DNA of 64,000 nucleotides, taken from the NCBI RefSeq assembly GCF_038024095.1, contig NZ_CP150668.1:2108001-2172000 (forward strand). Direction: 5' to 3'. The position numbers were made by a program, and so were the translations under genes. Positions 52,301 through 61,146 of the stretch are shown here, one piece after another. This stretch comes from Polaribacter tangerinus (GTDB lineage: Bacteria > Bacteroidota > Bacteroidia > Flavobacteriales > Flavobacteriaceae). Below the pieces are notes generated by a model. It was not told where the DNA came from. It saw only the letters and a list, made by a program, of their open reading frames with translations, and ran no database searches. Position 1 is the stretch's first letter. Each line of letters begins with the position of its first letter.

Positions 52301-54380
52301 AGACACTACAACAGGTAATAAGGTAGTAGCTTCTCCAACTGTAACCACCACATATTCAGTAATTGATACCAGCAATTCATGTGCAGAGCCAACCACAGTA
52401 TTGGTTACTGTAAATTCTGCTGCAACTGCACCTACAGTAGTTTCTACTCAATCATTGTGTGCAAGTAATACGGTTTCAGATTTACAAGCTACACTAGCAA
52501 ATGATCATACATTAGAATGGTATGCTAGTGCTTCGGGTGGCTCTCCTCTACAAAACTCATTACCCTTAACTCTTGGAAGTACTTACTATGCTCAAGCAGT
52601 AAATGCTAGCGGCTGTGAAAGTAGTAGGGTGGCGGTAAAGGTTATTGACGATATTTCTCCAACTATAATTACTAAAGACATAACCGTTGAATTAGATAGC
52701 TTAGGAAAAGCAACTATTAGTGCTGATCAAATTGACAACGGATCATCAGATAATTGTAAAATTGTTAGCAGAACTGTTACTCCAAATTCATTTACAAGGT
52801 CAGAAATTGGAGCAAATACTGTTACTTTAACAGTTACTGATGGATATGGAAATGTATCTACACAGACTGCCACAGTTACTATTAAAGAAACATTACCACC
52901 CCTGGTTAAAACCAAAGATATTACAGTTCAGTTAAATATCTCTGGCAATATCACTATACAGCCTTCAGATGTAGATAATGGTTCTTCAGATTTATATGGA
53001 ATTAGTGATATTTCGGTGACTCCAAGCTCGTTTAATTGTTCAAACGTCGGTAATAATACAGTAGTTTTAAGTGTTACTAGTATTTCTGGAATTACGGCTA
53101 CAAAAACAGCCATCGTTAAAGTTGAAGATAAAATGGCTCCGATAATAGCAACTAAAGATATAGTAGTTCAGTTAGATATAAACGGAAACGCTACAATACA
53201 AGCTTCAGATGTCAATAATAATTCAAGCGATAATTGTACAATAGCAACTACTGTTGTTAGTCCAAATTCATTTACATCAACAGATGTAGGTGTTAATACT
53301 GTTATTTTAACAGTTACAGATAGTCAAGGAAATAAAGCTACCAAAACAGCTATGGTTACGGTAGAAGATAAGTTAAAGCCTTTGGTTGTTACTAAAAATA
53401 TTAATGTTGAATTAGATGCCGATGGAAAAGCGGTTATAAAAGCTTCAGATATAGATAATGGTTCATCAGATAATTCAGCAATACAAAGTATTACGGTTAG
53501 CCCAAGTTCATTTGATTGTTCAAATATCGGTGTAAATACAGTTACTTTAACCGTTACAGACGTTCATGGAAATGTTGCTACCAAAACAGCAATAGTAGAG
53601 GTAACTTCTAACGGAGTTGATACAGATAACGATGGGGTAAAAGATAATTGTGACCCAGACGATGATAACGATGGAACGCCCGATACAGATGATGCTTTTC
53701 CTTTAGATGATAAAGAAGACAAGGACACCGACAACGATGGTATTGGTGATAATTCTGACTCAGACATTGATGGTGATGGTATTAACAACGATAAAGATGC
53801 CGATGTTGATGGCGATGGAATTTTAGACAACGGAGAAGATACTGATGGCGATGGCGTTAATGATGATAATGACCCAGACATTGATGGTGATGGTATTAAC
53901 AACGATGAAGATGTTGATGTAAATGGTGATGGAATTTTAGACAACGGAACAGATAATGATGGCGATGGTATTAATGATGCCGGTGATACAGATGATGATA
54001 ATGACGGAGTGTTAGATAGTACAGACAATTGTCAGTTTGTATACAATCCTGGTCAAGAAGATCGAGACTATGATGGTAAGGGCGATGTTTGCGATACCCA
54101 AGAGATTAACATTTCAGAAGCCTTTACACCAAATGGAGATGGCAAAAATGATAGGTGGATGATTTACAACATCGAGAATTATCCGAACAATATGGTAAAA
54201 GTATTCAACCGTTGGGGACAACAAATTTATGCCAAGAAAGGATATCAAAACACTTGGGATGGTTCTCATAAAGGCAACGGAGCTACCGCAGTAGTTAATG
54301 GTGCTTCGTACTACTATCAAATAGATTTAGATGGCGATGGTATGGTAGATTATCAAGGTTGGATATACATTACACAATAA
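49311..54380 (+). CDS. Large multidomain adhesin with T9SS type B sorting (gliding-motility-associated C-terminal) domain
   Basis: 1689 residues. Signal region (about 11-33), a beta-rich part, a beta-propeller-like stretch (about 317-564, repeated strands with DSNGNYYVAQFSSDGIFKI), a Big-type Ig domain (about 607-687), a second beta domain with CFGSNSTEQTISV, Ig-like domains around 980-1110, four HYR-like repeats of about 80 residues (about 1114-1434, each with a D-N-GSSD-N motif and NTVTLTVTD), a calcium-binding TSP3-type run of DxDxDG repeats (about 1437-1597), and a C-terminal CHU-type domain (ISEAFTPNGDGKNDRWMIYN, RWGQ, WDG). It is exported by T9SS and held at the surface. The adjacent SprF gene is its likely partner. 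Confidence 0.92.
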   Translation: MNTFLCVKHKNRLFTFLATLFIFLFFTPLTVRSNSKELSDYSLTTKNNYKLSTLKNNFHSIYHESILLDILDYNSSLIKEKIQNNLQLSVSNGVTKSTVEYKITINKVSGFYGGISFVDEPLTLTFQNVNPENVSLLRTNIHQIVFPNGNNVRVTLGTIIDNLPLDDLTSNSLGIASAPAGIFVGTATQTSYTCDGFFINSFSGTPPTDSKDRLTTTWSSLATGGSTSQCISQMFTISNKKLNITPQRATSGGVWGSIETQNSLNITSTPVTTAYVGQEYVSPIIATSSTNNPIQFTTNGTLPNFLSLSTEGSTKGVQIGSSPIANASAVASDSNGNYYVAQFSSDGIFKITPDGTVTNWATKTQLNATVYGGAVVVDNYLYVGYRNNSLRKGGLMRYDITSANPTGEDVVPLGDAVFFNLTYNNGFIYVGDYNRGKILKVDINNNFTISDVVDVRNASGCAFDSSGTMYITSPDGKKVWKYTTSGQLIDVGITFTNFVFDVEIDAFDNIYLGFRDLGIRKYTPDFSSYETIDNSTFRSIWGISLSSTGVLSWAPTSANKAFQLQTGITIKGTPSLEDIGTYTISTKVADGVLSLDDVYTLNVYGPATITGFSDINKTVTDSNFNLTAPTSNSAGAFTYTSSDENVVKISGDEVTIIGEGVATITAKQEANGLYLETETTATITVISTFVNVSNTELPTFTSCFGSNSTEQTISVSGGSLTTDVLVNAPTGFEVSLTSGSDFSSSLNISPTSGTLSATTVYVRTNDAAASGSISGNLTISSTGVTSKTVALSATINIVPQPLSISNSLCDAAGLEWVDWKSVSASTGRGVLFGDVDVTVTHSNSGLKTTPRMYGHTTFPSEYNVPNTTTIRNDFAGTFTIGFSKPVTNPQVAFSSIGNPATPVGISTSVPYQQIWSNAAMTFTDSSNMTGREGFTIVSFPGTHSSLTFNYLADEIYCNMAFGAENPSCSNIQICEGESVTLTASGGSSYLWSPATGLDTTTGNKVVASPTVTTTYSVIDTSNSCAEPTTVLVTVNSAATAPTVVSTQSLCASNTVSDLQATLANDHTLEWYASASGGSPLQNSLPLTLGSTYYAQAVNASGCESSRVAVKVIDDISPTIITKDITVELDSLGKATISADQIDNGSSDNCKIVSRTVTPNSFTRSEIGANTVTLTVTDGYGNVSTQTATVTIKETLPPLVKTKDITVQLNISGNITIQPSDVDNGSSDLYGISDISVTPSSFNCSNVGNNTVVLSVTSISGITATKTAIVKVEDKMAPIIATKDIVVQLDINGNATIQASDVNNNSSDNCTIATTVVSPNSFTSTDVGVNTVILTVTDSQGNKATKTAMVTVEDKLKPLVVTKNINVELDADGKAVIKASDIDNGSSDNSAIQSITVSPSSFDCSNIGVNTVTLTVTDVHGNVATKTAIVEVTSNGVDTDNDGVKDNCDPDDDNDGTPDTDDAFPLDDKEDKDTDNDGIGDNSDSDIDGDGINNDKDADVDGDGILDNGEDTDGDGVNDDNDPDIDGDGINNDEDVDVNGDGILDNGTDNDGDGINDAGDTDDDNDGVLDSTDNCQFVYNPGQEDRDYDGKGDVCDTQEINISEAFTPNGDGKNDRWMIYNIENYPNNMVKVFNRWGQQIYAKKGYQNTWDGSHKGNGATAVVNGASYYYQIDLDGDGMVDYQGWIYITQ
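53761..53952 (+). repeat. 114-nt period direct repeat in the adhesin TSP3 region
   Basis: A unit beginning cagacattgatggtgatgg starts at 53761 and again at 53875; about 78 bases are nearly identical, with a few substitutions. The period is 38 codons. This looks like a recent in-frame duplication in the calcium-binding repeats. Confidence 0.75.
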
Positions 54381-54410
54381 ACATTCATGCATAGTTATAA
54401 AAGTAAAGAA

Positions 54411-55298
54411 ATGAAAAAAATATATACAGTTGTTGTGCTATTAATGATAGTAATTAGTAGTAATTTACAGGCGCAACAAGAGAGTTTAATCTCACAGTAC
54501 ACAGAGCAAATGTCGTTGTTTAACCCTGCTGCGGTAAGTATCGGCGAGAGCTCAAAGTTATCGATACTTCACAGAAGACAATGGCAAGGAGTTGCAGATG
54601 CACCAACCACCACTAGTTTAACTTATGGTTTTTATGCAGGCAAGAATGTTGGATTGGGTTTGTCTGTAATAACAGATAAAGTATTTATCGAACAATCTAC
54701 CTTTGTAGGAATCGATTATTCTTACCGATTGCAGTTAGATGAGCAATCTACCTTATATTTAGGTTTAAAAGGAGGAGGGAATTTTTACAGCGTAAATACG
54801 TTTAATTTGCGTACGTATGGCTATGTGGTAGATCCTTCGTTGAATTCAATTGCAAATTTTACGCCCAATATTGGTTTTGGAGCGTATTACACGCGAGGCA
54901 ATTTTTACCTTTCTTTGGGAAGTCCACGTTTGTTAAGCACAGAGCGAGCTACAGAGAATAATGGTAGAGTAGCAAGCTCTCGAGATAGGATGCATTATTA
55001 CAGTTCGGTGGGCTATGATTTTATAGTAAACGAAGCGTATAATTTACGATTACGACCAAGCATTTTTGCAAGAAGTGTAATAGGTTCACCTAGTAGTGTA
55101 GATTTTAATACGATGTTGAGTTTAGATGATAAGTTTACTTTAGGAGCCACGTATAGAACTAGCACAAGTTTTGCAGGAATTGTACAATTGGCTATCAATC
55201 CTAATTTGATGTTGGGTTGGACCTATGAGGTATATTCAGAGCCAGAGTTAACCAATACTGGCGATACAATGGAGTTTTTACTTTCTTATAAATTTTAA
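54411..55298 (+). CDS. PorP/SprF family protein, partner of the adhesin
   Basis: 295 residues from the ATG at 54411 (MKKIYTVVVLLMIVISS, signal peptide ending LQAQ); the frame extends 8 codons upstream, giving a less signal-like start. The family core follows: ESLISQYTEQMSLFNPAAVSIGE, RRQWQGVADAPTT, and a beta-barrel ending in LLSYKF. SprF proteins attach T9SS type B cargo at the outer membrane. It follows the adhesin by 30 bases, so both are in one operon, a standard adhesin-SprF pair. Confidence 0.92.
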   Translation: MKKIYTVVVLLMIVISSNLQAQQESLISQYTEQMSLFNPAAVSIGESSKLSILHRRQWQGVADAPTTTSLTYGFYAGKNVGLGLSVITDKVFIEQSTFVGIDYSYRLQLDEQSTLYLGLKGGGNFYSVNTFNLRTYGYVVDPSLNSIANFTPNIGFGAYYTRGNFYLSLGSPRLLSTERATENNGRVASSRDRMHYYSSVGYDFIVNEAYNLRLRPSIFARSVIGSPSSVDFNTMLSLDDKFTLGATYRTSTSFAGIVQLAINPNLMLGWTYEVYSEPELTNTGDTMEFLLSYKF

Positions 55299-55321
55299 AT
55301 CAACAGTAAAAAAGTAACCAT

Positions 55322-55359
55322 ACACCCTTTTAAAAGAAATTTTAAAAGGGTGTTTTTTT
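55322..55359. terminator. Bidirectional terminator between SprF and hutG
   Basis: A perfect 14-bp stem, acacccttttaaaa (55322-55335) with 55340-55353, loop gaaa, then seven T's. It overlaps the last bases of hutG (stop at 55342), so the hairpin is inside the gene's end. Confidence 0.88.
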
Positions 55360-56316
55360 GGAATTAGAAACGATACAATCTATTATTCTAGCAGCAAGAG
55401 TAGCGGTGTGGTTATCGATGTCGTATTTAGGATTTAATTCTGCAATATCACAAGATACAACTTTATGAGTTTTTAATATAAAAGGAATAATATCATACAT
55501 AAACTTTGGGGAGAAACCCAGTGGAGAAGGAGCACTAACACCAGGTGCATAGGCAGATGAAAAGCCGTCCAAATCTATTGTAAGATATAGATAATCAATA
55601 TTATCTATAAAAGATTGTAGCTTGTCTTTTAGTTGATTTGTGAGTTCGCTACAATCAAAGTTTGAAATAAATTCTACCGAATTGTTAGCTGCAATTTCAT
55701 AGAGTTCTTTTGTATTAGATTGTTGTTGAATTCCAATAGGCAAGTAGTAAACGTTATTGTTTTCTGATAAAATTTGATAAAATGGTGTTCCAGAATTAGA
55801 AAGATTTGTTGTTTTTCTTAAATCGAAATGTGCATCAAAATTTAAAATACCGATTTTATGATTTTTAAAATCTTTAATACCTTTTTTAATTCCATTAAAA
55901 TTTGCGTAGGCAATATCATGTCCACCTCCCAAACCAATGGGTATTATTTTTTGAGAAATAAGTTTACCAATTACTTCAGAAAAAGAACGCTGACAATTTT
56001 CTAGTTTATCGTCATTACAGGTAATATCACCAAAATCTATGATTTTTTTATCCTGAAAGTGAAAAGGAATTTTAGCTAATTTAGTACGAATATTTTTGGG
56101 GCCATTTTTTGCACCCACTCTCCCCAAGTTTCTTCGAACTCCTTCATCACAAGCATAACCAATAAGTCCGAAATTTGCTTTAGAAAATTTTTTCGTTACA
56201 TTTTCGGTTTCAATAATTTGATACCAATACTGCAAACTATTCTCGGTGTGCCTACCTGTCCAATTTTTTTGGTTACCAGGAATATAATTTTCAATGAGTT
56301 CTTTGTTAAAATCCAT
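55342..56316 (-). CDS. hutG: Formimidoylglutamase
   Basis: 324 residues, arginase/agmatinase fold. Manganese ligands are seen in GGGHD (GLGGGHDIAY), NFDAHFDLR and DLDGFSSAYAPG. It hydrolyses N-formimino-L-glutamate to glutamate and formamide. Its place as the last gene of the operon, 3 bases after hutI, separates it from other ureohydrolases. The gene end overlaps the terminator shared with the SprF gene. Confidence 0.94.
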   Translation of the reverse strand: MDFNKELIENYIPGNQKNWTGRHTENSLQYWYQIIETENVTKKFSKANFGLIGYACDEGVRRNLGRVGAKNGPKNIRTKLAKIPFHFQDKKIIDFGDITCNDDKLENCQRSFSEVIGKLISQKIIPIGLGGGHDIAYANFNGIKKGIKDFKNHKIGILNFDAHFDLRKTTNLSNSGTPFYQILSENNNVYYLPIGIQQQSNTKELYEIAANNSVEFISNFDCSELTNQLKDKLQSFIDNIDYLYLTIDLDGFSSAYAPGVSAPSPLGFSPKFMYDIIPFILKTHKVVSCDIAELNPKYDIDNHTATLAARIIDCIVSNSKKTPF

Positions 56317-56319
56317 TTA

Positions 56320-57564
56320 TTAAGGTGTTAATATTTCTTTTCCTTTTACAAATACTTTTTCTATACAATTATTACCAAAAGAATAGGGAATAAATGCATA
56401 GGATTGAATTGGTTTTGTAAGCATTATATTTGCTAGTTTTCCTTTTGTAATACTTCCTATTTTGTTGCTTAAATTCATTGCATAAGCACCATTAATAGTA
56501 GCAGCATTAATAGCTTCTTCGGGAGTCATTTTCATTTTTATACAAGCAGTTGCTACTACAAAATTCATGTTTCCGGATGGAGATGAGCCAGGGTTGTAAT
56601 CAGAAGCTAAGGCAATTGGTAAATGGGCATTTATAATTTTTCGTGCAGGAGTATATGGTAGTCCTAAAAAAAAGGAGCAGCTAGGCAAAGCTACAGGCAT
56701 AGTTTTGGTGTTCTTTAAAGAATTGATATCTGCATCGGTAAGTATTTCTAAATGATCTAGAGAAAGAACGTTGTTTTCTACTCCTGCAGCAACGCCGCCA
56801 ATAGAATGAAATTGATTTACATGAATTTTACCTTGTAACCCTATATCTTTGCCAGCTTTTAAAATAGTGTGAGTATCGGAGACAGAAAAGTATCCTTCTT
56901 CACAAAAAACATCAATAAAATCGGCAAGCTTTTCTTTTTTTATAATTGGTAAAACATCATCAATAAGCATTTTTAAATACTCATTTTTTTTGTTTTTGTA
57001 GGATGATGGAACTGCATGAGCACCCAAAAAGGTAACTTTTATTTCTATGGGATAATTTTTTTGAAGCTTTTTTATTACTCGCAACATTTTTAACTCAGCA
57101 TCTTTCGTTAAGCCATAACCCGATTTAATTTCTATAGCACCAGTACCAAGTTTTATAACCTCGTCTAATCGTAATTTACTTTCTGTATATAAATCTTGCG
57201 CTGTTGTTCGTTCAAGCCTTTTTGCAGAATTTAAAATTCCTCCTCCGTTTTTGGCTATATCTTCGTAGGTTTTACCTTTTAACCGATCTACAAATTCAGT
57301 TTCTCGAGAACCTGCATACACAATATGCGTATGAGAATCGCACCATGTAGGCATTAATATTTTACCTGTAGCATCTATTGTTTGGGTAAAAGAATCATTA
57401 GGACAATCATTCATTTTCCCAAAATCAGCAATCACTCCATCTTCAACTATTAAAAAAGCATTTTTTAAGCTTGGTAAATTCCCCATTTCTTTACCAGCAA
57501 CAAAAGTGGTATTGCTGTCTCGTATTTGAATGAGTTCTTTAATGTTTTTGAATAGTAGTTTCAT
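56320..57564 (-). CDS. hutI: Imidazolonepropionase
   Basis: 414 residues, an amidohydrolase with metal ligands in DSHTHIVYAG, a histidine in GAHAVP and HVNQFHSIGG, and an aspartate in ASDYNPGSSPSGN. VFCEEGYFS and KSGYGLTKDAELKML are also characteristic. It opens the imidazolone ring to N-formimino-L-glutamate. Its ATG overlaps the hutU stop by one base; hutG follows after 3 bases. Confidence 0.96.
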   Translation of the reverse strand: MKLLFKNIKELIQIRDSNTTFVAGKEMGNLPSLKNAFLIVEDGVIADFGKMNDCPNDSFTQTIDATGKILMPTWCDSHTHIVYAGSRETEFVDRLKGKTYEDIAKNGGGILNSAKRLERTTAQDLYTESKLRLDEVIKLGTGAIEIKSGYGLTKDAELKMLRVIKKLQKNYPIEIKVTFLGAHAVPSSYKNKKNEYLKMLIDDVLPIIKKEKLADFIDVFCEEGYFSVSDTHTILKAGKDIGLQGKIHVNQFHSIGGVAAGVENNVLSLDHLEILTDADINSLKNTKTMPVALPSCSFFLGLPYTPARKIINAHLPIALASDYNPGSSPSGNMNFVVATACIKMKMTPEEAINAATINGAYAMNLSNKIGSITKGKLANIMLTKPIQSYAFIPYSFGNNCIEKVFVKGKEILTP

Positions 57565-59561
57565 CAGAATAGGTCTTTTAGAATAGTTTCCTCTACAAGG
57601 TTTGGTATGGTAATTTTTAAATTTGGTGTTCTTTCCATTTCTCTTTTAATAGCAAAAAGTGCTTCTTTATTTCTAGCCCAACTTCTTCTTGCAATTCCAT
57701 TATTAACGTCGTAAAAAAGCATGTTTTTTAGTTTTTTTTCGGCTTCTTTAGAACCATCTAACAACAAACCAAAGCCACCATTAATTACTTCTCCCCAGCC
57801 TACACCACCGCCATTGTGAATAGAAACCCATGTAGCACCTCTAAAACTATCTCCAATAACATTATGAATAGCCATGTCTGCAGTAAATTTACTACCATCG
57901 TAAATGTTTGAAGTTTCTCTAAAAGGAGAGTCTGTTCCGCTTACATCGTGATGATCTCTGCCCAAAATAACAGGACCGATTTCTCCTTTTGCGATTGCAT
58001 TATTAAAAGCAGTAGCAATTTTTATCCTTCCAATAGCATCTGCATACAATATTCTTGCTTGCGACCCAACAACTAGTTTGTTCTTTTTGGCATTTTTAAT
58101 CCATGTAATATTGTCTTGCATTTGCAGTTTTATTTCTTCTGGAGATTCATCCATTAGCTTTTGTAGAACCTCTGCAGCAATAGTGTCTGTTTTATCTAAA
58201 TCTTTATGGTCTCCAGAGGCACAAACCCATCTAAAAGGGCCAAAGCCATAATCGAAACACATAGGACCTAAAATGTCTTGAACATAAGAAGGATATTTAA
58301 AATCTATATTATTAGAAGCCATAACATCTGCGCCAGCTCTAGAAGCTTCTAATAAAAATGCATTTCCATAATCGAAAAAATAAGTACCTTTTTTAGCGTG
58401 TTTATTTATCGCTTTTGCGTGTCTTCTTAAGGATATTTGTACCTTTTCTTTAAATAATGTTGGATTTTCTCTTAACATTAAATTAGATTCTTCGTAAGAT
58501 AAATCTGCAGGATAATATCCGCCTGTCCAAGGAATATGCAATGATGTTTGGTCGGAGCCAAGATGAATACGTATATTTTCTTCATCAAAGCGTTCCCAAA
58601 CATCAATAATATTTCCAATATAGGCAATGGAAACAATTTCATTGTTTTTTTGAGCTGCCAACGTCCGGTCTACTAACACATCAATATTGTCAATTAAAAC
58701 GTCTACCCAACCTTGCTGATGTCTTTTAGTAGCAGCTTTTTTATTAATTTCTGCACAAATAGTTATGCAGCCGGCAATAGTTCCTGCCTTTGGTTGCGCA
58801 CCACTCATACCACCCAAACCAGCAGTTAAAAATATTTTTCCGTTGGGAGTATCTCCTTTTTTTAATATTTTTCTAAATGCATTCATAACGGTAATTGTGG
58901 TTCCATGAACAATACCTTGCGGACCGATATACATAAAAGAGCCAGCGGTCATTTGACCATATTGAGAAACACCCAACGCATTCATTTTCTCCCAATCATT
59001 TGGTTTTGAGTAATTAGGAACTACCATTCCGTTTGTTATTACAACTCTTGGGGCATTTTTAGAAGATGGAAACAAACCCATCGGATGGCCAGAGTACAAA
59101 TGTAGGGTTTGCTGGTCTGTCATATGCGCTAAATATTGCATTACCAATAAATACTGAGCCCAGTTTTGAAAAACTGCACCATTTCCTCCGTAGGTAATTA
59201 ATTCTTCTGGATGTTGAGCAACTGCAGGATTCAGGTTGTTTTGAATCATTAACATAATAGCAGCAGCAGCCTCTGTTTTAGCTGGATACTCCGATATTGG
59301 CCTTGCATATATTTCATAATCGGGTTTAAATCGATGCATATATATTCGTCCAAATTCCTTTAATTCCTCAGCAAATTCAATAGCTAATTCTTTATGCCAT
59401 TTTTTTGGAAAATAACGTAAAGCATTTTTAATAGCCAACTGCTTTTCTTCAATTGTTAAACAATCTGTTCTTTTTGGAGCACTATTAGCTTCTGTTGGAT
59501 ACGATTTTTTTTGAGGCAGAACTGCTGGGATACCTTGTAAAATTTGTTTCTTAAATGACAT
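57564..59561 (-). CDS. hutU: Urocanate hydratase
   Basis: 665 residues, the usual range for bacterial urocanase. The tightly bound NAD site is seen in FLTAGLGGMSGAQPKAG; the active-site region includes YGFGPFRWVCASGD, and RDHHDVSGTDSPFRETS contains conserved histidines. It converts urocanate to imidazolonepropionate in the cytoplasm. It starts 12 bases after hutH. Confidence 0.97.
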   Translation of the reverse strand: MSFKKQILQGIPAVLPQKKSYPTEANSAPKRTDCLTIEEKQLAIKNALRYFPKKWHKELAIEFAEELKEFGRIYMHRFKPDYEIYARPISEYPAKTEAAAAIMLMIQNNLNPAVAQHPEELITYGGNGAVFQNWAQYLLVMQYLAHMTDQQTLHLYSGHPMGLFPSSKNAPRVVITNGMVVPNYSKPNDWEKMNALGVSQYGQMTAGSFMYIGPQGIVHGTTITVMNAFRKILKKGDTPNGKIFLTAGLGGMSGAQPKAGTIAGCITICAEINKKAATKRHQQGWVDVLIDNIDVLVDRTLAAQKNNEIVSIAYIGNIIDVWERFDEENIRIHLGSDQTSLHIPWTGGYYPADLSYEESNLMLRENPTLFKEKVQISLRRHAKAINKHAKKGTYFFDYGNAFLLEASRAGADVMASNNIDFKYPSYVQDILGPMCFDYGFGPFRWVCASGDHKDLDKTDTIAAEVLQKLMDESPEEIKLQMQDNITWIKNAKKNKLVVGSQARILYADAIGRIKIATAFNNAIAKGEIGPVILGRDHHDVSGTDSPFRETSNIYDGSKFTADMAIHNVIGDSFRGATWVSIHNGGGVGWGEVINGGFGLLLDGSKEAEKKLKNMLFYDVNNGIARRSWARNKEALFAIKREMERTPNLKITIPNLVEETILKDLF

Positions 59562-59573
59562 GTTCTTTTGCGT

Positions 59574-61064
59574 TTATTTTACAATTATTTGTTTATTTTT
59601 TACTAAGGATAATAGTTCTTGAATATCATCTTTTAGAATTCTATCATTTTCTAGTTTTTTTACTTTTTCTCTTATAATAGCGTGGTTTTGTTCTATTATT
59701 TTAGAAAATGTATTGGGGCGTCTAAATTCTAATGCTTGTGCGGCATACATTAATTCTATGGCCAATATTTTTTCTAAATTACCAAGTATTTCATTAAACT
59801 GTCTTCCAGAAATACTCCCCATAGATACATGGTCTTCTTGTCCTAAAGAAGTAGGGATACTATCTGCAGAAGGAGGAAAACACAACGATTTATTCTCAGT
59901 AACCAAAGCTGCAGTGGTATATTGCGGAATCATAAAACCAGAGTTTAAACCACCACTTTCGGTAAGCAATCTTGGTAAACCATATTTACCCTCCAAAAGT
60001 AAATAACAACGCCTGTCTGCTATATTACCAAGTTCTGAAGCAGCGATAGAGCAATAGTCTAGTGCCATTGCAAGTGGTTGACCATGAAAATTACCGCCAG
60101 AAATAGCTTCGGTTTCACTTAAAATAATTGGATTATCAGTAACAGAATTCATTTCTATTTCTGCCAATTCCTTTAAATGATAAAACGCATTTCTAGAGGC
60201 ACCATGAACTTGCGGTATGCAACGCATAGAATATGGGTCTTGTACTCTTTCGCAATTTTCATGAGAACTAGTGTTTTGAGAATCTTGCAAGAGAAATCGC
60301 ATTCTTTCGGCCACTTTTATAGTTCCTTTATAAGGTCTAATTTTATGCAATTCTTCTTTAAATGGAGATTGACTGCCTTTATAGCCCTCTATGCTCATCG
60401 CACCGCAAACATCTACCAAATCAAGCAAATATTCCATTTTTATTAACCCACTAATGGTATGGGCTAAAATAAACTGCGTTCCGTTAATTAGTCCCAAACC
60501 CTCTTTGGCTTTGAGTTCTAAAGGAGCTAAATTATGCATTTTTAAAACTTCTTTAGCCGGTAAAATTTTATCATCTACCCAAAAATCACCCTCTCCAATA
60601 AGTGGTAGGAAAAGATGAGAAAGTGGAGCTAAATCTCCTGATGCACCAACAGAACCTTGTTTGGGTACTGTTGGTAGAAGGTTATTTTCTATAAAATAAA
60701 TAATTCTTTCAATTAAAGACAAACGCACACCAGAATATCCTTGGCAAAGCGCATGTACTTTGCAAATCATCATCAATTTCGAAAGGTTTTTGTCTATGTT
60801 TTCACCAATACCAACTGCATGAGTCACTAATAAGTTCGTCTGCAGTTGGTTGGTTTCTTTGGGGGATATTTGAACATCACACAATGGTCCAAAACCTGTA
60901 TTTATACCGTATACAGCTTTTTTGTTTTGTGTAATTATACTCACTTTTTGCCTACTGGCAATTATTTTTTGTGTTGCTTCTTTATCTATATATGCTTTTA
61001 AATTTCCCGACGCAATTTCTGCTACTTTGTGTAAAGTAAGCCTGTCTATTCCATATTTAAACAT
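59574..61064 (-). CDS. hutH: Histidine ammonia-lyase
   Basis: 496 residues. The prosthetic group MIO forms from A141-S142-G143 in GSVGASGDLAPLSH. Other landmarks are YGINTGFGPL and SVTDNPIIL. It removes ammonia from histidine to give urocanate, the first step of the hut pathway, and is the first gene of the hutHUIG operon. It is divergent from the LysR gene, with 82 bases between their starts. Confidence 0.97.
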   Translation of the reverse strand: MFKYGIDRLTLHKVAEIASGNLKAYIDKEATQKIIASRQKVSIITQNKKAVYGINTGFGPLCDVQISPKETNQLQTNLLVTHAVGIGENIDKNLSKLMMICKVHALCQGYSGVRLSLIERIIYFIENNLLPTVPKQGSVGASGDLAPLSHLFLPLIGEGDFWVDDKILPAKEVLKMHNLAPLELKAKEGLGLINGTQFILAHTISGLIKMEYLLDLVDVCGAMSIEGYKGSQSPFKEELHKIRPYKGTIKVAERMRFLLQDSQNTSSHENCERVQDPYSMRCIPQVHGASRNAFYHLKELAEIEMNSVTDNPIILSETEAISGGNFHGQPLAMALDYCSIAASELGNIADRRCYLLLEGKYGLPRLLTESGGLNSGFMIPQYTTAALVTENKSLCFPPSADSIPTSLGQEDHVSMGSISGRQFNEILGNLEKILAIELMYAAQALEFRRPNTFSKIIEQNHAIIREKVKKLENDRILKDDIQELLSLVKNKQIIVK

Positions 61065-61146
61065 ACTTTGTGTAGATTATTGTTTTTACAAATTTATGAT
61101 TACTTTTGATACATAATAATACTAATTTTATCAATAATTAATAACT
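61065..61146. promoter_or_regulatory. hutH / LysR divergent control region
   Basis: 82 bases. On the minus strand TAAATTTG (complement of 61089-61096) fits TAnnTTTG for hutH. No clear T-N11-A LysR box could be assigned with confidence, but the divergent layout suggests that the LysR protein binds here. Confidence 0.5.

Noticed and set aside
53564-54028. 154-residue serine/proline-rich open frame on the minus strand
   Set aside because: It is the antisense of the Asp/Gly calcium repeats of the adhesin; the low-complexity composition comes from that DNA.
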